In this document: positions 63,360 through 64,000 of the stretch, piece by piece | How the letters are laid out: every line of letters begins with the position of its first letter | Position numbering within the stretch: the stretch's first letter is position 1 | Assembly: GCF_009797935.1 (NCBI RefSeq) | Contig: NZ_VOLC01000001.1 | Coordinates: 186,001 to 250,000, forward strand | Length of the DNA stretch: 64,000 nucleotides | From: Lunatibacter salilacus | Lineage (GTDB): Bacteria; Bacteroidota; Bacteroidia; Cytophagales; Cyclobacteriaceae | Direction: 5' to 3' | The notes under the pieces: model-generated | Told to the model about the DNA's origin: nothing | What the model saw: only the letters and a program-made list of their open reading frames with translations | The model's database searches: none | Position numbers and translations under genes: made by a program

Positions 63360-64000
63360 TTATTTTATCTTCTCCGGCTTAAACCCCACAAATACCATCT
63401 GATCTTCTGAGGGGTTGTTGTCGGGATGGTTGAGGGAAAGGTACAGTTTGCCGTCATGCGTAAAAAACATACGGGTATAAATGGTATTTACAGGCAAATC
63501 CACTTCCCCGACTTTTTCGAAATCACTGTTTAATATGATTACGGAAGGGATCTTATTATCCCAAGTCCGGTTTTTCCCACCCGGTCCTGCGTAATCCACT
63601 TTACGGTAAGCCAGGCGGTAGATCAATTGATTTTCCTCATCGTAGGCCAGTTCCCGGTAGGAGTTGGAGGTGACGTAGAATTCCTCATGCCCATCCATCT
63701 GCGGATTGTCCCAAGGTAAGGCATCTCCAAAGTACTTGCTTCCGGCTGCTTTTTCCCCCATTTCCCCTGTTTCCAAATCATAAATTAACACATTGTTGTA
63801 AAAGGGAATTCCAAAGACTATGTACCGATTATCCTTCATTACATGAGAACTGTGGCTAAAATAAGCCCCGTGGACATACTTGTACAAATGGGCTGGAAGT
63901 TCAAACATATGCATTGCGGATTCCTCATCCATATCCGATATTTTCAAAAACATGGTTCCTGACCATTTCCCAGGCTCATTATAATCCGAATTCCCTCTAA
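63360..64000 (-). CDS. Second DUF4221 family protein, 3' part (cut by window end)
   Basis: The C-terminal ~213 residues of a DUF4221 lipoprotein; the start lies beyond the window. The visible protein is identical to the first copy at nearly every position (the tail differs as KPEKIK versus KPENI). Such identity at DNA level means a recent duplication or gene conversion. It faces the same way as copy 1, with the GNAT-like pair lying between on the other strand. Confidence 0.9.
   Translation of the reverse strand, partial: RGNSDYNEPGKWSGTMFLKISDMDEESAMHMFELPAHLYKYVHGAYFSHSSHVMKDNRYIVFGIPFYNNVLIYDLETGEMGEKAAGSKYFGDALPWDNPQMDGHEEFYVTSNSYRELAYDEENQLIYRLAYRKVDYAGPGGKNRTWDNKIPSVIILNSDFEKVGEVDLPVNTIYTRMFFTHDGKLYLSLNHPDNNPSEDQMVFVGFKPEKIK
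63372..64000 (-). repeat. Long direct repeat, copy 2
   Basis: Partner of 61155-61783. Visible differences are few and mostly silent or near the ends; the last ~25 bases before the window end still match apart from four bases. Confidence 0.95.

Noticed and set aside
1-64000. tRNA, rRNA and riboswitch genes.
   Set aside because: I examined the gaps between genes by eye and found no cloverleaf, 16S/23S segment or known aptamer core; a covariance search could still find one.

Overview
The window looks like a chromosomal segment of a Bacteroidota bacterium, most likely order Cytophagales and close to Cyclobacteriaceae. Pointers are a type IX secretion (T9SS) cargo gene with a type B sorting domain beside PorP/SprF and OmpA-like genes, an Oar-like TonB-dependent receptor, bacillithiol synthesis (bshC), a CrtD-type carotenoid desaturase, an LruC-domain protein, DUF4221 lipoproteins and Bacteroidetes-type TAnnTTTG promoter boxes. 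No rRNA, tRNA, CRISPR array, prophage or intact insertion sequence was seen.

Layout. 1-4.8 kb: the 3' end of ileS, lspA, a small conserved protein, then a split sensor system (7-TM protein, histidine kinase, LuxR-type regulator). 5.3-8 kb: a minus-strand run of overlapping genes CPBP protease, DUF2007, cdsA, psd (phospholipid synthesis). 8.1-14.2 kb: dusB, an EamA transporter, an MscS channel, glyS and crtD. 14.2-21.2 kb: an MltF-like lytic transglycosylase and an RND efflux operon (adaptor, pump, TolC). 21.6-29.2 kb: an Oar-like receptor, YhhN, aspS and an M23 peptidase. 29.4-38.1 kb: the T9SS adhesin/SprF/OmpA cassette and an LruC-domain protein with a small lipoprotein. 38.6-51.9 kb: sugar dehydrogenase, a folate enzyme, bshC, a wrecked copper ATPase followed by an intact metal-chaperone-like gene, an M16 peptidase, ispF, mnmD, a glycosyltransferase-like gene, a PfkB kinase and small genes.

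52.1-58.8 kb is a complete six-gene ebo cluster (eboA-eboF) in one minus-strand operon. In cyanobacteria and pseudomonads this cluster is linked to moving a metabolite or precursor from cytoplasm to periplasm; its cargo here is unknown.

58.88-59.96 kb is the most unusual stretch: five copies of a ~94-104 bp, three-hairpin element in strictly alternating orientation. One hairpin shows compensatory changes. The C-terminal tail of a Y1/IS200-type (RAYT-like) transposase lies inside the array. I read it as a REP/BIME-like cluster with its decayed transposase. It is followed by a secreted alpha/beta-hydrolase-like protein and by a DUF4221 lipoprotein gene present in two nearly identical copies, the second cut by the window end. 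Between the copies lies a two-gene unit of unknown function.
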